A DNA stretch of 64,000 nt from Candidatus Iainarchaeum sp. (GCA_018304425.1 JAGVWE010000002.1:248001-312000); one strand, 5' to 3'; shown: positions 7,447 through 16,262, counted from the first letter of the stretch. Notes: generated by a model from the sequence alone, not told the origin. Numbers and translations are program-made.

Positions 7447-9260
7447 CAAACCGACGCGTAGTAGTAGTCGCCGCTGGCCTTTTGCTCGCGGTCCTTGACC
7501 GAGTCGGGTTTGTTGGCCCGCGGGCGACCGGTTACCTCGTCCCGGCGGTAGGTGATGCCGAGGTTCTTGAGGAACAAGTTCATGCCCTCCCGCATCGACG
7601 AAGGCTTCAAGGCATGGCCGTGCACGGCGGACTCGCCCTCGAAGACAATCAAGCGGTCGGAAACATAGTCCTGGAACAGGATGTCGTGGTCAACCACCAA
7701 CGCGACCTTCTTCTTCTTGTCGACCACGGAACGGATGCAGTCGGCCACGGCCAAACGGTCTTCGACGTCGATGAAGGCCGAGGGCTCGTCCAAGAGGAAG
7801 ACATCGGCTTCCTGGCAGAGCGACAAGGCAACCGAAACCTTTTGGAGTTCGCCGCCCGAAAGCGATTCAACCGCATGGTCCATCACGTCAACGATGCGGA
7901 GCTTCTTGTCGACTTCCGCGCCAAACAATTCCAGGTCAATGGGATACTTGTCGAAGAGCTCGCGCACGGTGAGCCCGGCCTCGGGGACGAGGTACTGGGG
8001 CTTGTAGGAAACCCTCAACTTCAAGTCGTGCACGCCCTCGTCAGGCTTCTCGAGGCCCGCCAAGAGCTTGACAAAGGTTGTTTTTCCGATGCCGTTGGGG
8101 CCGAGGACGCCGATGACCTCGCCCTCGCGGAGGTCGCCGCCCTCCGTGGAGAGCTTGAAGCCCTTGAACGACTTGTGCAGGGCCGGGAACTCGGCAATGA
8201 GCCGCCTCTTCTGCGTGTCATGGGGGGGCCGGACCTCGAACCGCAGTTCCCGGGCGCGGAACCGCAGGTTCTCGTCGGGAATGAAGCCCTGCAGGAACTC
8301 GTTGATGCCGTTCTTGCAGGTCTTGGGGTTTGAGACCACGCCATAGGTGCCCTTCTTGCCGAACAAGATGTGCACGTAGTCGGAGAGATAGTCCAGCACC
8401 GCGAGGTCGTGTTCGATGACCAGAACGGATTTGTTGTTGGCGGTAAGGCCCTTCAAGACCCGGGCCATCCGCAGGCGCTCCGAAACATCGAGGTAAGAGG
8501 AGGGCTCGTCAAAGGCGTAGAGGTCCGCGTCCTTCAACGCGGAAGCCGCGATGGCCACGCGCTGGAGTTCGCCGCCGCTCAACTGGCGGAGCTCGCGGTC
8601 CAGCACCTTGGATAGGTTCAGGCTCTCCACGACCGCCTCAAACTGCTTGCGCTCGTCAACTTTTCGGAGGAGGGCTTCGACCTTGCCCTTGACTACTTTT
8701 GGCAGGTCGTCCATGTTCTGTGGCTTGTAGGAAAACTTCAGGCCCCGGTCCCTGGCCTGCTTGAAGAATTCCTGGATTTCCTTGCCCCGGAAGTGCTCGA
8801 CGAGCTGGTCATAGGAAGCAGGCTTTGAGTAGTCCCCTAGGTTGGGCACCAGCTGGCCGGCCAACGCCCTGAGCACCGTGGTTTTGCCGATGCCGTTCAC
8901 GCCGATGAGCCCGACCACGGAACCCGGGCGCGGATAGGGCAGGCGGTAGACGCGAAAGGAGTTCACCCCATACTGGTGGATGGGTTCGTCGAGTTTCGCG
9001 GTCAGGGAAACGATGCTGATGGCGTGGAAGGGGCACTTGATCACGCACAACTGGCAGTCGATGCACAGCGCCTCGGAGATGACGGGTTTTTGCTCGGGCT
9101 CGTGGGCAATGCATTTCTTGTCCATGCGGTTCACGGGGCAAACCCGCTCGCACAGGTAGCCCCCGCAGCCCACGGGATTGCACAAGTCGTAGTCGATGAC
9201 GGCAATGCGAATCTGCTGTTGCTCGGCGCGTTTGGCGGCGGCAAGCGGTTTCTCGGCCAT
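7446..9260 (-). CDS. Ribosome recycling ATPase Rli1/ABCE1
   Basis: A 604-residue twin-ATPase that splits ribosomes after termination and rescue, working with pelota (encoded about 0.5 kb away). The N-terminus has two [4Fe-4S] cysteine clusters: CNPVGCGGYLCERVCP with a nearby Cys, then CIDCQLCVIKCP. NBD1 shows GVNGIGKTT and LSGGELQRVA; NBD2 shows GPNGIGKTT, LSGGELQKVS and a DEPSAFID Walker B. All catalytic motifs are intact and the length is standard. A TATAAAA element about 27 bases upstream of the ATG predicts a leaderless transcript. The same element may also serve the divergent gene. Confidence 0.97.
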   Translation of the reverse strand: MAEKPLAAAKRAEQQQIRIAVIDYDLCNPVGCGGYLCERVCPVNRMDKKCIAHEPEQKPVISEALCIDCQLCVIKCPFHAISIVSLTAKLDEPIHQYGVNSFRVYRLPYPRPGSVVGLIGVNGIGKTTVLRALAGQLVPNLGDYSKPASYDQLVEHFRGKEIQEFFKQARDRGLKFSYKPQNMDDLPKVVKGKVEALLRKVDERKQFEAVVESLNLSKVLDRELRQLSGGELQRVAIAASALKDADLYAFDEPSSYLDVSERLRMARVLKGLTANNKSVLVIEHDLAVLDYLSDYVHILFGKKGTYGVVSNPKTCKNGINEFLQGFIPDENLRFRARELRFEVRPPHDTQKRRLIAEFPALHKSFKGFKLSTEGGDLREGEVIGVLGPNGIGKTTFVKLLAGLEKPDEGVHDLKLRVSYKPQYLVPEAGLTVRELFDKYPIDLELFGAEVDKKLRIVDVMDHAVESLSGGELQKVSVALSLCQEADVFLLDEPSAFIDVEDRLAVADCIRSVVDKKKKVALVVDHDILFQDYVSDRLIVFEGESAVHGHALKPSSMREGMNLFLKNLGITYRRDEVTGRPRANKPDSVKDREQKASGDYYYASV

Positions 9261-9280
9261 ACGCAGTTTGTGCGGCGCAA

Positions 9281-9292
9281 CGCTTTTATAGG
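9281..9292. promoter_or_regulatory. Compact promoter between Rli1 and the small membrane gene
   Basis: The only strong TATA element in the 47-base divergent spacer is TTTTATAGG. Read on the minus strand as CCTATAAAA it sits about 27 bases from the Rli1 ATG. On the plus strand it is about 21 bases from the ATG at 9308. One element could therefore direct both leaderless transcripts. Confidence 0.45.
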
Positions 9293-9307
9293 AGTTCGCG
9301 CTTAAGT

Positions 9308-9700
9308 ATGCCCGACACGGACCTTAAAATGTCGACGGACGCAAAACTGGTTTCACTGGCCGGAGTCATCTTGTTCGCGGTCGGAAGCATCCTTCCCTGG
9401 GCGAGCATGGGCGCTGGAAAAAACCTGGCGGGTTTCAGCACGCCCGTTTTTCCCCTCGCGGCCCTGTTGACCGCGGCGGCCGTGGCCGGCGTGAACACGG
9501 AGTTCAAGTTCAGCGGCGGCATCTCCTTGGCTGCCTCCGTGCTTTCCCTGGCCGTGGTGTTGTACACGTTTTTCACGGCCAGCAACCTCGTGCAGGCAGC
9601 CAATGGGGTGACGACCAGCACGGAGTACGGGTTGATGATTTCCTTGCTGGGCAGCATCGCGGTCTGCATTTCCGCGGTCATGGGCAAGGACCGCTATTAG
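9308..9700 (+). CDS. Small membrane protein, three to four helices
   Basis: A 130-residue hydrophobic protein. Predicted helices lie at about residues 12-30, 42-60, 68-88 and 102-122, and it ends MGKDRY. I recognise no family. It sits between Rli1 (divergent) and pelota (downstream, 36 bases away with its own TATA box). An internal ATG at 9329 has CTTAAGTA about 25 bases upstream and could be the real leaderless start, giving 123 residues. Confidence 0.6.
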   Translation: MPDTDLKMSTDAKLVSLAGVILFAVGSILPWASMGAGKNLAGFSTPVFPLAALLTAAAVAGVNTEFKFSGGISLAASVLSLAVVLYTFFTASNLVQAANGVTTSTEYGLMISLLGSIAVCISAVMGKDRY

Positions 9701-9736
9701 CAGCCTTTAAATACTTCTTGGCCAATAAAGCGGTAT

Positions 9737-10777
9737 ATGCGCATCCTCAAGGTGGACCAGCGGAACCACTATTTCGAGGTCATCCCCGAGAACACGGAGG
9801 ACCTGTGGCACCTCGAAAAGGTCATCGAAAAGGGAGACGTCGTCAGCGGCAGCTCCACGCGCAAAATCAAGGGCAAAAGCGAGGGCGAGAAGGCCGAACG
9901 CTTGAACGTCTTCGTCGAGGTGCAGGCCGAGAACGTGGAGTTCCACGAGTTTTCCGGGCAGCTCCGCGTGAACGGCCTGGTCGTGAGCGGCAAGCCCGAG
10001 GAATACGTGGAATTGAAGAGCTTTCACGCCCTGGAAGTGGAGCCAGGCAAGAAAATCGGCGTCAAAAAGCAGGCCCTCAAGCACTGGCAGATTGAAAGAT
10101 TGGAGCAGGCCAAGAAGTCGAGTGCCCGCGAAAAACTGTTGGCGATAGTCCTCGACGACGAGGCCGCGGAGCTGGCCCTGGTCAAGGAAACCGGGTTCGA
10201 CGTGAAAGCCAAGGTCTTCTCCGGAAAGGAAGGAAAGCAGTTCGGCGGTGGAGGCGACCCCAAAAAGTACTTTGAGGAAATCGCGAGGAAGGCGCTGGAC
10301 CTGAAGCCCGAGAAGGTGCTGGTGGCCGGACCCGGCTTCACGAAGGAAGCGTTCAAGAAGTTCCTGGCCGAGAAGCGGTTGAAGCTCGAAGCGGTTTACG
10401 AGTCCACGAACTCCGTGGGGGAAACGGGTTTGAACGAGCTGCTCCGCGAAGGCAAACTCGAAAAAGTCGCCCAAGAAATAGGCTTGACCCGGGAAACAAA
10501 GGCAGTGGAAGAGTTCTTGATGCACGTGGGCAAGAATGATGGCCTCGCCGAATACGGGTTGAAAGAGGTTGGGGCGGCGCTCCAAGCGGGAGCCGTTGAA
10601 CGGCTGCTGGTCGCCGAGGAAACGCTGTTCGGGAACCGCGCCGCCGTCGAGGCCTTGATGGACGCGGCCGACCGCCAACGGGTGGAAGTCAAGGTCATTG
10701 GCTCCCAACACGAGGCCGGACGCAAGCTACAAGGCCTCGGAGGGGTGGCGGCGGTGCTCCGGTACAAGAGGAGATGA
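9737..10777 (+). CDS. pelA: mRNA surveillance protein pelota (Dom34)
   Basis: A 346-residue eRF1-like protein that recognises stalled ribosomes with an empty A site and hands them to Rli1 for splitting. The N-terminal Sm-like domain begins MRILKVD and contains NTEDLWHL and GDVVSGSSTRKI. The central domain carries LAIVLDDEAAELALV, and the C-terminal domain shows the AVERLLVAEE helix. Length and domain order are standard for archaeal pelota. CTTTAAATACTT about 25 bases before the ATG suggests a leaderless transcript. Physical closeness to the Rli1 gene fits their shared role. Confidence 0.95.
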   Translation: MRILKVDQRNHYFEVIPENTEDLWHLEKVIEKGDVVSGSSTRKIKGKSEGEKAERLNVFVEVQAENVEFHEFSGQLRVNGLVVSGKPEEYVELKSFHALEVEPGKKIGVKKQALKHWQIERLEQAKKSSAREKLLAIVLDDEAAELALVKETGFDVKAKVFSGKEGKQFGGGGDPKKYFEEIARKALDLKPEKVLVAGPGFTKEAFKKFLAEKRLKLEAVYESTNSVGETGLNELLREGKLEKVAQEIGLTRETKAVEEFLMHVGKNDGLAEYGLKEVGAALQAGAVERLLVAEETLFGNRAAVEALMDAADRQRVEVKVIGSQHEAGRKLQGLGGVAAVLRYKRR

Positions 10778-10783
10778 GCCGCC

Positions 10784-11458
10784 ATGAGGCTTCGCAGTCT
10801 GCCGAACTGCATCCCCGAGCACGGGCTCGCGCTGCACGGCACCCTTTATAAGAAAGCGCAAAGAATTCGAAAAACAGGCCTGCAGGGCTTGGGCTATATC
10901 TGCCCGCTCCCCCCTTGGCAGGCGCAGGTCTTCGAGGGCATCGGGCAACGAGAAGCGATCTCCCGGATTATCGGCAGCGTCCTTTTTGCTCAAAAATTTG
11001 GGTCAGGCGAGGAATTGGGGCGACGCAACCTTTCGAGAGGAAATCTCCCCGCGGTCGTCATATTCAGAGGTGCGAAGCCACTTGGTCTCGTCGGCACCGC
11101 GCCCTTGAGCGATTTCCAGCGGCATGCAGTCAGATTCGGTGGCAAGGGATACGACGATGATATGGTCCAACGGAGAAGGAAGCCGCCCTTCAAGAGCTAT
11201 ATCTCCTTCGGCAAGACCCCAGTCGGCTACATCTCGGCCGAACAGGTCGCTGCCATCGCACGTGTCACACCGGCCGAATATCTCCAGCTCAGGCGCAAGG
11301 TCATCAACCGGATACGCCGGATGGGGGTGGCGATGACGCGGCCGCTCCTCCATAACCACCTGGAGTCGGAGGTCCACAGCCTCCTCACGCGCAAGACGCT
11401 GAAGCTCCTCCATGAAGAGAGCCAAAAAGGCGAGGCTAGGCCTAAACCGCTCACTTAA
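10784..11458 (+). CDS. Hypothetical basic protein downstream of pelota
   Basis: A 224-residue protein starting seven bases after the pelota stop, preceded by GAGGAG, so it may be read from the pelota message. It is rich in Arg, Leu and Pro and has no membrane segment. Visible blocks are LPNCIPEHGLALHG near the N-terminus and a helical basic C-terminal half (EYLQLRRKVINRIRR). No catalytic motif is recognised. Its last eight bases overlap the convergent nuclease-like gene. A 140-codon frame on the opposite strand also exists, but it has no start signal and was not preferred. Confidence 0.5.
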   Translation: MRLRSLPNCIPEHGLALHGTLYKKAQRIRKTGLQGLGYICPLPPWQAQVFEGIGQREAISRIIGSVLFAQKFGSGEELGRRNLSRGNLPAVVIFRGAKPLGLVGTAPLSDFQRHAVRFGGKGYDDDMVQRRRKPPFKSYISFGKTPVGYISAEQVAAIARVTPAEYLQLRRKVINRIRRMGVAMTRPLLHNHLESEVHSLLTRKTLKLLHEESQKGEARPKPLT

Positions 11459-11741
11459 TCCGGTATTCGAGCCAGTCCACGGCCTTGGCCTCGACCAATT
11501 CCTTGACGCGTTTCTGTTTGTCGGAGAGCTGGGAGGAAGCGGCCTTGAACTCGCAGAACACGATTTTGTCGTCCGCGAAGACCAGGCCGTCGATGGGCGT
11601 GCCGATGAAACGGAACTGCTCTGGCGAATAGGGAAAGTCCTTGGTGAAGGGAATCCATTGCTCGGTCAGCTTCCCGTACTTCACGGACTGGCTGGACTTG
11701 CTGAAAGACAACTCGGCGAGCTCGGACTGCGTGAAATCCAT
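11451..11741 (-). CDS. Predicted endonuclease related to archaeal Holliday junction resolvase (COG4741)
   Basis: A 96-residue protein matching the core of the Endonuc_Holl family. GTPIDGLVFADDKIVFCEFK provides the PD-(D/E)xK-like Asp and Glu-x-Lys pair. It is followed by the typical SSQLSDKQKRVKELVE helix and a WLEYRI end. Family members often carry an N-terminal membrane helix; this one lacks it, so it is a short cytoplasmic form. The cellular substrate is unknown. The gene has no close partner: the next minus-strand gene upstream is separated by 19 bases and is unrelated. Confidence 0.75.
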   Translation of the reverse strand: MDFTQSELAELSFSKSSQSVKYGKLTEQWIPFTKDFPYSPEQFRFIGTPIDGLVFADDKIVFCEFKAASSQLSDKQKRVKELVEAKAVDWLEYRIK

Positions 11742-11760
11742 TCAAGCCACTTAACCGGAC

Positions 11761-12108
11761 TTAGAAATACTTGGTTCCGTCGCCGGTTAGGACGACGAAC
11801 TCGTACTTGGAGGCCTTTTCCTTGAGCGCGGCAATCAACGCCATGTGCTCCTTGCCCGAACCCGAAATCAGGGAAACCGCTATCTCGCCCTCGGGCAGCT
11901 TTTCCTTGATGGTGTCCTTGAGGATTTCAAAGCCCGCCCGGTTGTTGATCAAAATCCACTCGGCTTCCTTGGAGGGCGCGAAGTTCTGCTGGCCCCACTC
12001 GTTGGAAATCAAGAGAATCTTGTCCCACTCGGTTTCCGCAATCAACCGCGCCACGTGGCCCCAGGTGCCCTTGCCGATGCCGAGCACCGCCATCAACGAT
12101 TTACCCAT
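11761..12108 (-). CDS. Small Rossmann-like, possibly CARF-type protein
   Basis: A 115-residue protein with alternating strands and helices. The N-terminus reads LMAVLGIGKGTWGHVARLI. Further on come KILLISNEWG, ISGSGKEHMALIAAL and finally FVVLTGDGTKYF. The glycine-rich SGSGKEHMAL turn before a helix recalls the ligand loop of CARF domains that bind cyclic oligoadenylates, but no effector domain is attached and no CRISPR genes are present. The CARF call is therefore tentative. A perfect inverted repeat lies directly upstream of the start codon, suggesting tight or autogenous control. Confidence 0.5.
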   Translation of the reverse strand: MGKSLMAVLGIGKGTWGHVARLIAETEWDKILLISNEWGQQNFAPSKEAEWILINNRAGFEILKDTIKEKLPEGEIAVSLISGSGKEHMALIAALKEKASKYEFVVLTGDGTKYF

Positions 12109-12111
12109 ATT

Positions 12112-12129
12112 TTATACTATTCAGTATAA
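12112..12129. promoter_or_regulatory. Perfect inverted repeat upstream of the Rossmann-like gene
   Basis: TTATACT-ATTC-AGTATAA has seven-base arms and lies four bases before the start codon of the minus-strand gene. It is between that start and a TATA-like TATTAAGTA about 30 bases out. Such a site at the transcription start typically binds a repressor. Confidence 0.5.
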
Positions 12130-12184
12130 TACTTAATAAAACGAATCCAAGGACCCCGGTAAACGCTCTCGAAGCCGCACCCCC

Positions 12185-12217
12185 AAGGCCTCGCCTATAA
12201 GGCCTCGCCTACAAGGC
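12185..12217. repeat. Short tandem repeat at the elp3 3' end
   Basis: Two 14-base units (AAGGCCTCGCCTAT / AAGGCCTCGCCTAC) plus a partial third overlap the elp3 stop codon. They probably arose by slippage. Confidence 0.5.
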
Positions 12218-13789
12218 TCGGGAGACATAGGGGCCCTCGTTGTGGTAGCCGAGTTGCTTGCGGTAGTAAGCGCGGACGCCGAGACCGGCAAGGACCCCCA
12301 GCTTTTCCATGCCCTGCTCGCGTGCCAGGTCAGCGGCCTTCTCCATGAGGGTGCGACCAAAACCCCGGTGCTGGAACTCGAAGTCGGCCGGCTGGTCCTC
12401 CAAGGGAACGACGTGCGAGTAGACATGGAGTTCGCGCACGAGCCCCGTGGATTTCGAGACTTCCTTTCGGAATGGCCTGAATGGAATGCGGAGGCGCACG
12501 AAACCATAGAGCGCGTCAGTGGCGGGGTCGATGAGGGAAATGAAGTGTTCGCGGCCGCCGCTCGCCTCATAGGCGTGGGTCTCGAAGACCGCCTTCGCTG
12601 GGTTGAGGCGCACCCCTTTCTTGTGCGCGAACAAGCCAGCCTCCCGGCAGCGAATGCACTGGCAGCGGATGCCCTTCGCCCGGCACTCGGCTTCGACGAG
12701 CTGCCGCAGGTTGGTGTTCGAGACCCCCCCCGCAACCAACGTGGAAGGGATATCGCGGTTGACGCGCATGACGCGCACGTATTTGGGGATGAACCGCTTC
12801 ATTTCCGCGATTTCCTCGGCGGCCTGCTCGCTGGACAGGGGCTGGAACTTCCCCTGCTTCCATTGGCGATAGAGCGGGGTGCCGGGAATCACGAGACAGG
12901 GATAGAATTTCAGCATGTCCGGGCGAAAAGAGGAGTCATCGAACAAGCGCTGGAAGTCGGCAAGGTCGCCTTCCCGCGTGGAACCGGGTTGGCCCGGCAT
13001 CCAATGGTAGACCATCTTGAAACAGGTGTCACGCAGCCTTTGCGTGGCCAGGGCCACGTCCTGCACGGAGTGGCCGCGCGCGGTCTTCCGGTAAATGGAT
13101 TCGTCCAGGGTCTGCACGCCGAGCTCCACGCGCGTGGCCCCAAGAGAGAGGAGGCGGTTGATTTCCGTTGACCCACACCAGTCCGGCCGGGTTTCAATCG
13201 TCAAGCCAACGACGCGGTGCCTGGCGGTCTCGCACGCCTTCTTGGCGCGGGCCAGGGAGGGAAGGGTTTTGCCACAGACGCCGTCCAGCATGCGTTTCAC
13301 GGAATACTTTTGCTGGGGCCAGGGCAGCGAGGGAAACGTGCCTCCCTGCACGATGAGCTCGATTTTGTCCGCGTTGTGCCCGATGGCCTCGAATTGGTGG
13401 ATGCGGTTTTCGACGATGGCGTAGGGGTTGTAGTGGAGGCGAATGGCCCGCATCGTGGAAGGCTCGTGGCCCGTGTAACTCTTCGGGGTTTCCACGCCGA
13501 TGCCGCTCGGGCAATAGGTGCAATGGGCAGGGCAGGGCGCGGGCTTGGACATCACCGCGACGACCGCGACGCCCGAGAGGTTGCGCACAGGCTTGATGGA
13601 GAGGAGCCGGCGGACGCGCTCGGAAGGGTGTTTTGCGAACGCCAGCAGGTCGGGGTCGGTGGGAAAGGACTCCAGCTTGAGTTCCGTGCAGAGCCGGGCC
13701 TTGAGGCTGCTCAACTCGTCCTTGGAGTTGACTTCGCCGGAGTCGATGGCCGCGATGACCTTTTGCGCGTAGACTTGCAGGGACGCCAT
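12209..13789 (-). CDS. elp3: tRNA uridine(34) 5-carboxymethyl synthase Elp3
   Basis: A 526-residue radical SAM and acetyltransferase fusion. It forms the 5-carboxymethyl group on wobble uridine using acetyl-CoA and S-adenosylmethionine. The radical SAM iron-sulfur motif is CPAHCTYC around residue 88, followed by conserved ETRPDWC and GVQTLDE segments. The C-terminal GNAT domain shows QHRGFGRTLMEKAA (the acetyl-CoA loop) and ends AYYRKQLGY. It is full length compared with archaeal Elp3. As usual in archaea it stands without Elp1/2. Its 5' end is near the divergently unrelated exported protein gene at 13.8 kb. Confidence 0.97.
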   Translation of the reverse strand: MASLQVYAQKVIAAIDSGEVNSKDELSSLKARLCTELKLESFPTDPDLLAFAKHPSERVRRLLSIKPVRNLSGVAVVAVMSKPAPCPAHCTYCPSGIGVETPKSYTGHEPSTMRAIRLHYNPYAIVENRIHQFEAIGHNADKIELIVQGGTFPSLPWPQQKYSVKRMLDGVCGKTLPSLARAKKACETARHRVVGLTIETRPDWCGSTEINRLLSLGATRVELGVQTLDESIYRKTARGHSVQDVALATQRLRDTCFKMVYHWMPGQPGSTREGDLADFQRLFDDSSFRPDMLKFYPCLVIPGTPLYRQWKQGKFQPLSSEQAAEEIAEMKRFIPKYVRVMRVNRDIPSTLVAGGVSNTNLRQLVEAECRAKGIRCQCIRCREAGLFAHKKGVRLNPAKAVFETHAYEASGGREHFISLIDPATDALYGFVRLRIPFRPFRKEVSKSTGLVRELHVYSHVVPLEDQPADFEFQHRGFGRTLMEKAADLAREQGMEKLGVLAGLGVRAYYRKQLGYHNEGPYVSRAL

Positions 13790-13832
13790 GAAAGGAAAGG
13801 GCCTGGGATGGCTTTTAAAGCCTCTGTTGGGC

Positions 13833-14633
13833 TTATGGCAGGAACGGGGCCAGCAACGCGTTCAAGAAGTAGAAAGGCGCCAGGGAATAGGTGTAGAAGG
13901 GGAAGCCATAGCTCGCGGCTTCTAGTTTTCCTTGGAGGGTGGGCCGGACTTCGAGGACGGCGTCAAAGCGGTTGACGGGCTGGCTGGAGACCAGGGAGCG
14001 GACGGAAAACGAGAAGGGCGCGCGGGAGGCAACAACGGGATGCACTGTCAACGTGTAGTCCAGGGTCGAGCGGGGCTTGAGCGAGAGCTGCACGGGCTTG
14101 AACCAGTTCAAGCCCAGGGTGGACTCGACGGAAACCGAGTGCACGGCAATCGAGTCGTTGAGGAGCGAGAGCTTGAAGGAAACCGGCTGGTCTTGGGCGG
14201 TCAAGCGCTTGAGGTTCGCGATGTTGGCCTTCACCAAACCCCTTTCCACTTGGATGAGGGCGTCGAAGACCTCGTTGGAATAGTCTTCGCTGCCGCTCAA
14301 GAGCTTGACGCGGAACGAGTACTCGCCCGGCAAAGCCGTCAAGGGAACGAATATTTTTACCAAAAAGTTTTTGCCAACCAAGCCGGAGTCCTCGGCGCGC
14401 CAGCCGACGGGAAGGAACCTGGGTTCGACGATGGCCTGCTTCCAGGGAACGGATTCCGGGCCCGTGGAACGGGAGACAATGAGTTCCAGGGTTTCCCCGG
14501 CCTGGAGGCTGCCCAGGGCCACGGTTTCCTGGTGCGAGGCCTTGTACTCGACGGGGCTGACCAAGCCGATTTCAGCGGAAACCAGGGCGGACAAGAGGAT
14601 AAACGTGAGCGGAAAAACAAGCTTTTTAAGCAT
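13833..14633 (-). CDS. Exported beta-rich protein with C-terminal hydrophobic segment
   Basis: A 266-residue protein with a clear signal peptide (KKLVFPLTFILLSALVSA) that predicts cleavage after residue 20. The body looks like two or more Ig/NEW3-type beta domains: LQAGETLELIVS, PGEYSFRVKL and RSTLDYTLTVHPV are typical strand patterns. A hydrophobic C-terminal tail could anchor it in the membrane. No cysteines occur in the mature part. No family is recognised. It lies upstream of elp3 on the same strand but with a separate function. Confidence 0.6.
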   Translation of the reverse strand: MLKKLVFPLTFILLSALVSAEIGLVSPVEYKASHQETVALGSLQAGETLELIVSRSTGPESVPWKQAIVEPRFLPVGWRAEDSGLVGKNFLVKIFVPLTALPGEYSFRVKLLSGSEDYSNEVFDALIQVERGLVKANIANLKRLTAQDQPVSFKLSLLNDSIAVHSVSVESTLGLNWFKPVQLSLKPRSTLDYTLTVHPVVASRAPFSFSVRSLVSSQPVNRFDAVLEVRPTLQGKLEAASYGFPFYTYSLAPFYFLNALLAPFLP

Positions 14634-14676
14634 GGCTTGAACCCATTATATACGCACTAAAGTGGATTAAAAGGTG

Positions 14677-15099
14677 ATGGTTATGCCGACGCGAACCCCG
14701 AGACCGGAGCGGTTTCCCGTCCATCGCGGCAAAGCGATTCCAGGGTGGGGGCCGAAAAAGATTCTGGGCCTGCTAGGGGCACGGGAAAAACCCCACAGGC
14801 TGGTTTTTTCCGGAAACGGGTTCACGTGGGAGGGCAGGGGCTCGCTGGCCCGGCCAACCATTGAACCCTTGTCTTTTTGGGTGGAAGACGGGCGAGGCCG
14901 GACCCACCTTTGCAGCGTGCAGCCGCGCTTCCCAACCGAAGAAGAAGCCAGGCAGGGAAGGAAGGAAGTGATTGGAGGGCAAACATTTTTTGTTTACCCC
15001 TGCAATTTAGCCGTTTCCACGATGATGGGCAAGAGGGAGCGAAGGATTGGATTAGTCCGGTTTGAGGTTGCGACCCCAATGCCAATCCAAGAGGGGTAG
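14677..15099 (+). CDS. Hypothetical protein, about 140 residues
   Basis: A basic, Pro/Arg-rich protein beginning around MPTRTPRPERFP, with a Trp-containing core (IPGWGPKKIL) and a C-terminal stretch IGLVRFEVATP. It has no signal peptide or transmembrane helix. ATG 14677 and ATG 14683 are both possible starts; AAGGTG lies close upstream. A TATA-like TTATATACG at about 14647 supports transcription on this strand. I recognise no homologue. It precedes taw3 by 21 bases and may be cotranscribed. Confidence 0.5.
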   Translation: MVMPTRTPRPERFPVHRGKAIPGWGPKKILGLLGAREKPHRLVFSGNGFTWEGRGSLARPTIEPLSFWVEDGRGRTHLCSVQPRFPTEEEARQGRKEVIGGQTFFVYPCNLAVSTMMGKRERRIGLVRFEVATPMPIQEG

Positions 15100-15120
15100 C
15101 CCTGCAGTGAAGGTGAATGC

Positions 15121-15729
15121 ATGCACGCCGACGAAAATGATTTCAAGGGCGAGCGCTTCCACATGATTAAAGAACGCCATAAGGGCACTTTCGAGAAGGC
15201 GCTGGGCGAGGGCAAGGTGGATCCCCAGATGAAGAGCCTCTGCCGGTTCGTTGCAGGCACCATGGACTACTTCACGTCCAGTTGTTGTTCGGGGAGAATC
15301 ATGCTCATCGACTTGCCCAAGGGCGAGGACAAGCTGGGCAGCCGGTTCCACCGGAAATGGCACCGCACTGTGGCCTTCAATGAGTTGTGGGTGGGCTTGA
15401 ACGACGAGAGCCAGGGCGAGGTCTGGTTCAAGCAGGAGCCCTTCATCCTCCACATTGGCTGCCCTGACCTGGAACGCGCGCAAAAGGTCTTGCAAGCCAT
15501 GAAGAAGACCGGCCTCAAGCGGGGCGGCATCATGTTTGCGGCCGAAGGCAAGTGGATGCTCGAGTTGATGGGCACGCAGAACCTGGCCGTGCCGGTCAAG
15601 AAGGGGGCGAAGGTCTTGATTGAGCGGGACTACTTGAAGCACCTCCTCCAGCGCGCCAACGAGAAGCTCAAGAAGAACTACGCCTTGCTGAAAAAGTTCG
15701 AGAAAAACTGTAGGAGGCTCCTCGAGTGA
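15121..15729 (+). CDS. taw3: tRNA wybutosine-synthesising protein Tyw3/Taw3
   Basis: A 202-residue SAM-dependent methyltransferase of wyosine synthesis, acting on guanosine 37 of tRNA-Phe. The family hallmark TSSCCSGRI lies near residue 53, followed by the FKQEPFILHIGC strand and LKRGGIMFAAEGKW. The start ATG at 15121 gives FKGERFHMIKERHK, the usual N-terminal helix. The C-terminal lysine-rich helix is normal for the family. The GTGA overlap with thpR downstream, supported by a strong AGGAGG, indicates one operon of tRNA maturation functions. Confidence 0.92.
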   Translation: MHADENDFKGERFHMIKERHKGTFEKALGEGKVDPQMKSLCRFVAGTMDYFTSSCCSGRIMLIDLPKGEDKLGSRFHRKWHRTVAFNELWVGLNDESQGEVWFKQEPFILHIGCPDLERAQKVLQAMKKTGLKRGGIMFAAEGKWMLELMGTQNLAVPVKKGAKVLIERDYLKHLLQRANEKLKKNYALLKKFEKNCRRLLE

Positions 15730-16262
15730 GCGACGTGAAACGCATGTTCGTCGCCGTCAACCTGCCGGCGGAAATCAAGAAAGGCATTCACGAAAAACTG
15801 GTGCAGGCCATCCCGGCCGGCAAGGCCAGGCCAGTGGAAACGGAGAACCTGCATGTGACGCTCAAGTTCCTTGGCTATTTGCACCCCGAGAAACTGGCCG
15901 AAGTCAGGGAAAAGCTGCAGGCGCTGGCGGCCGTGAAAAAGTTCGAAGTCGGACTCGCGGGCATTGGGGAGTTCGGGGGCCGCGTGGTCTGGCTGGGCGT
16001 CTCCAAGGGAGGCGAGGAAATGAAGGCCTTGAGCGACAAACTCGACGAACTCCTGCAGGTGAAGGACGACCGCTTCCACGCCCACGTTACCCTGGCGCGC
16101 AACAAGGAACTGAAGGCACCGGAAGTCAGGGAACTGCTGGCAGCCCTCGAAAAAGAGGGTTGCAGCTGGTCGTTCAAGGCCGAAAGCGTGGACGTCATGG
16201 AATCCGTGCTGTCGGCCAAGGGCCCGAAGTACGCGCTGCAGTTCCGGCAACCGCTTGAATGA
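15726..16262 (+). CDS. thpR: RNA 2',3'-cyclic phosphodiesterase (LigT/ThpR)
   Basis: A 178-residue 2H phosphoesterase. Both catalytic motifs are present: HVTLKFLG in the first half and HAHVTLAR in the second, in the two-lobed arrangement that opens 2',3'-cyclic phosphates on RNA. The start is a GTG overlapping the taw3 stop, chosen because AGGAGG lies eight bases upstream. ATG 15744 would trim six residues. Archaeal members are implicated in tRNA processing and ligation, matching the neighbouring taw3 gene. Confidence 0.93.
   Translation: MSDVKRMFVAVNLPAEIKKGIHEKLVQAIPAGKARPVETENLHVTLKFLGYLHPEKLAEVREKLQALAAVKKFEVGLAGIGEFGGRVVWLGVSKGGEEMKALSDKLDELLQVKDDRFHAHVTLARNKELKAPEVRELLAALEKEGCSWSFKAESVDVMESVLSAKGPKYALQFRQPLE

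Noticed and set aside
12185..12217. CRISPR or satellite array at the elp3 end
   Set aside because: Only two and a third 14-base units; simple slippage explains it.
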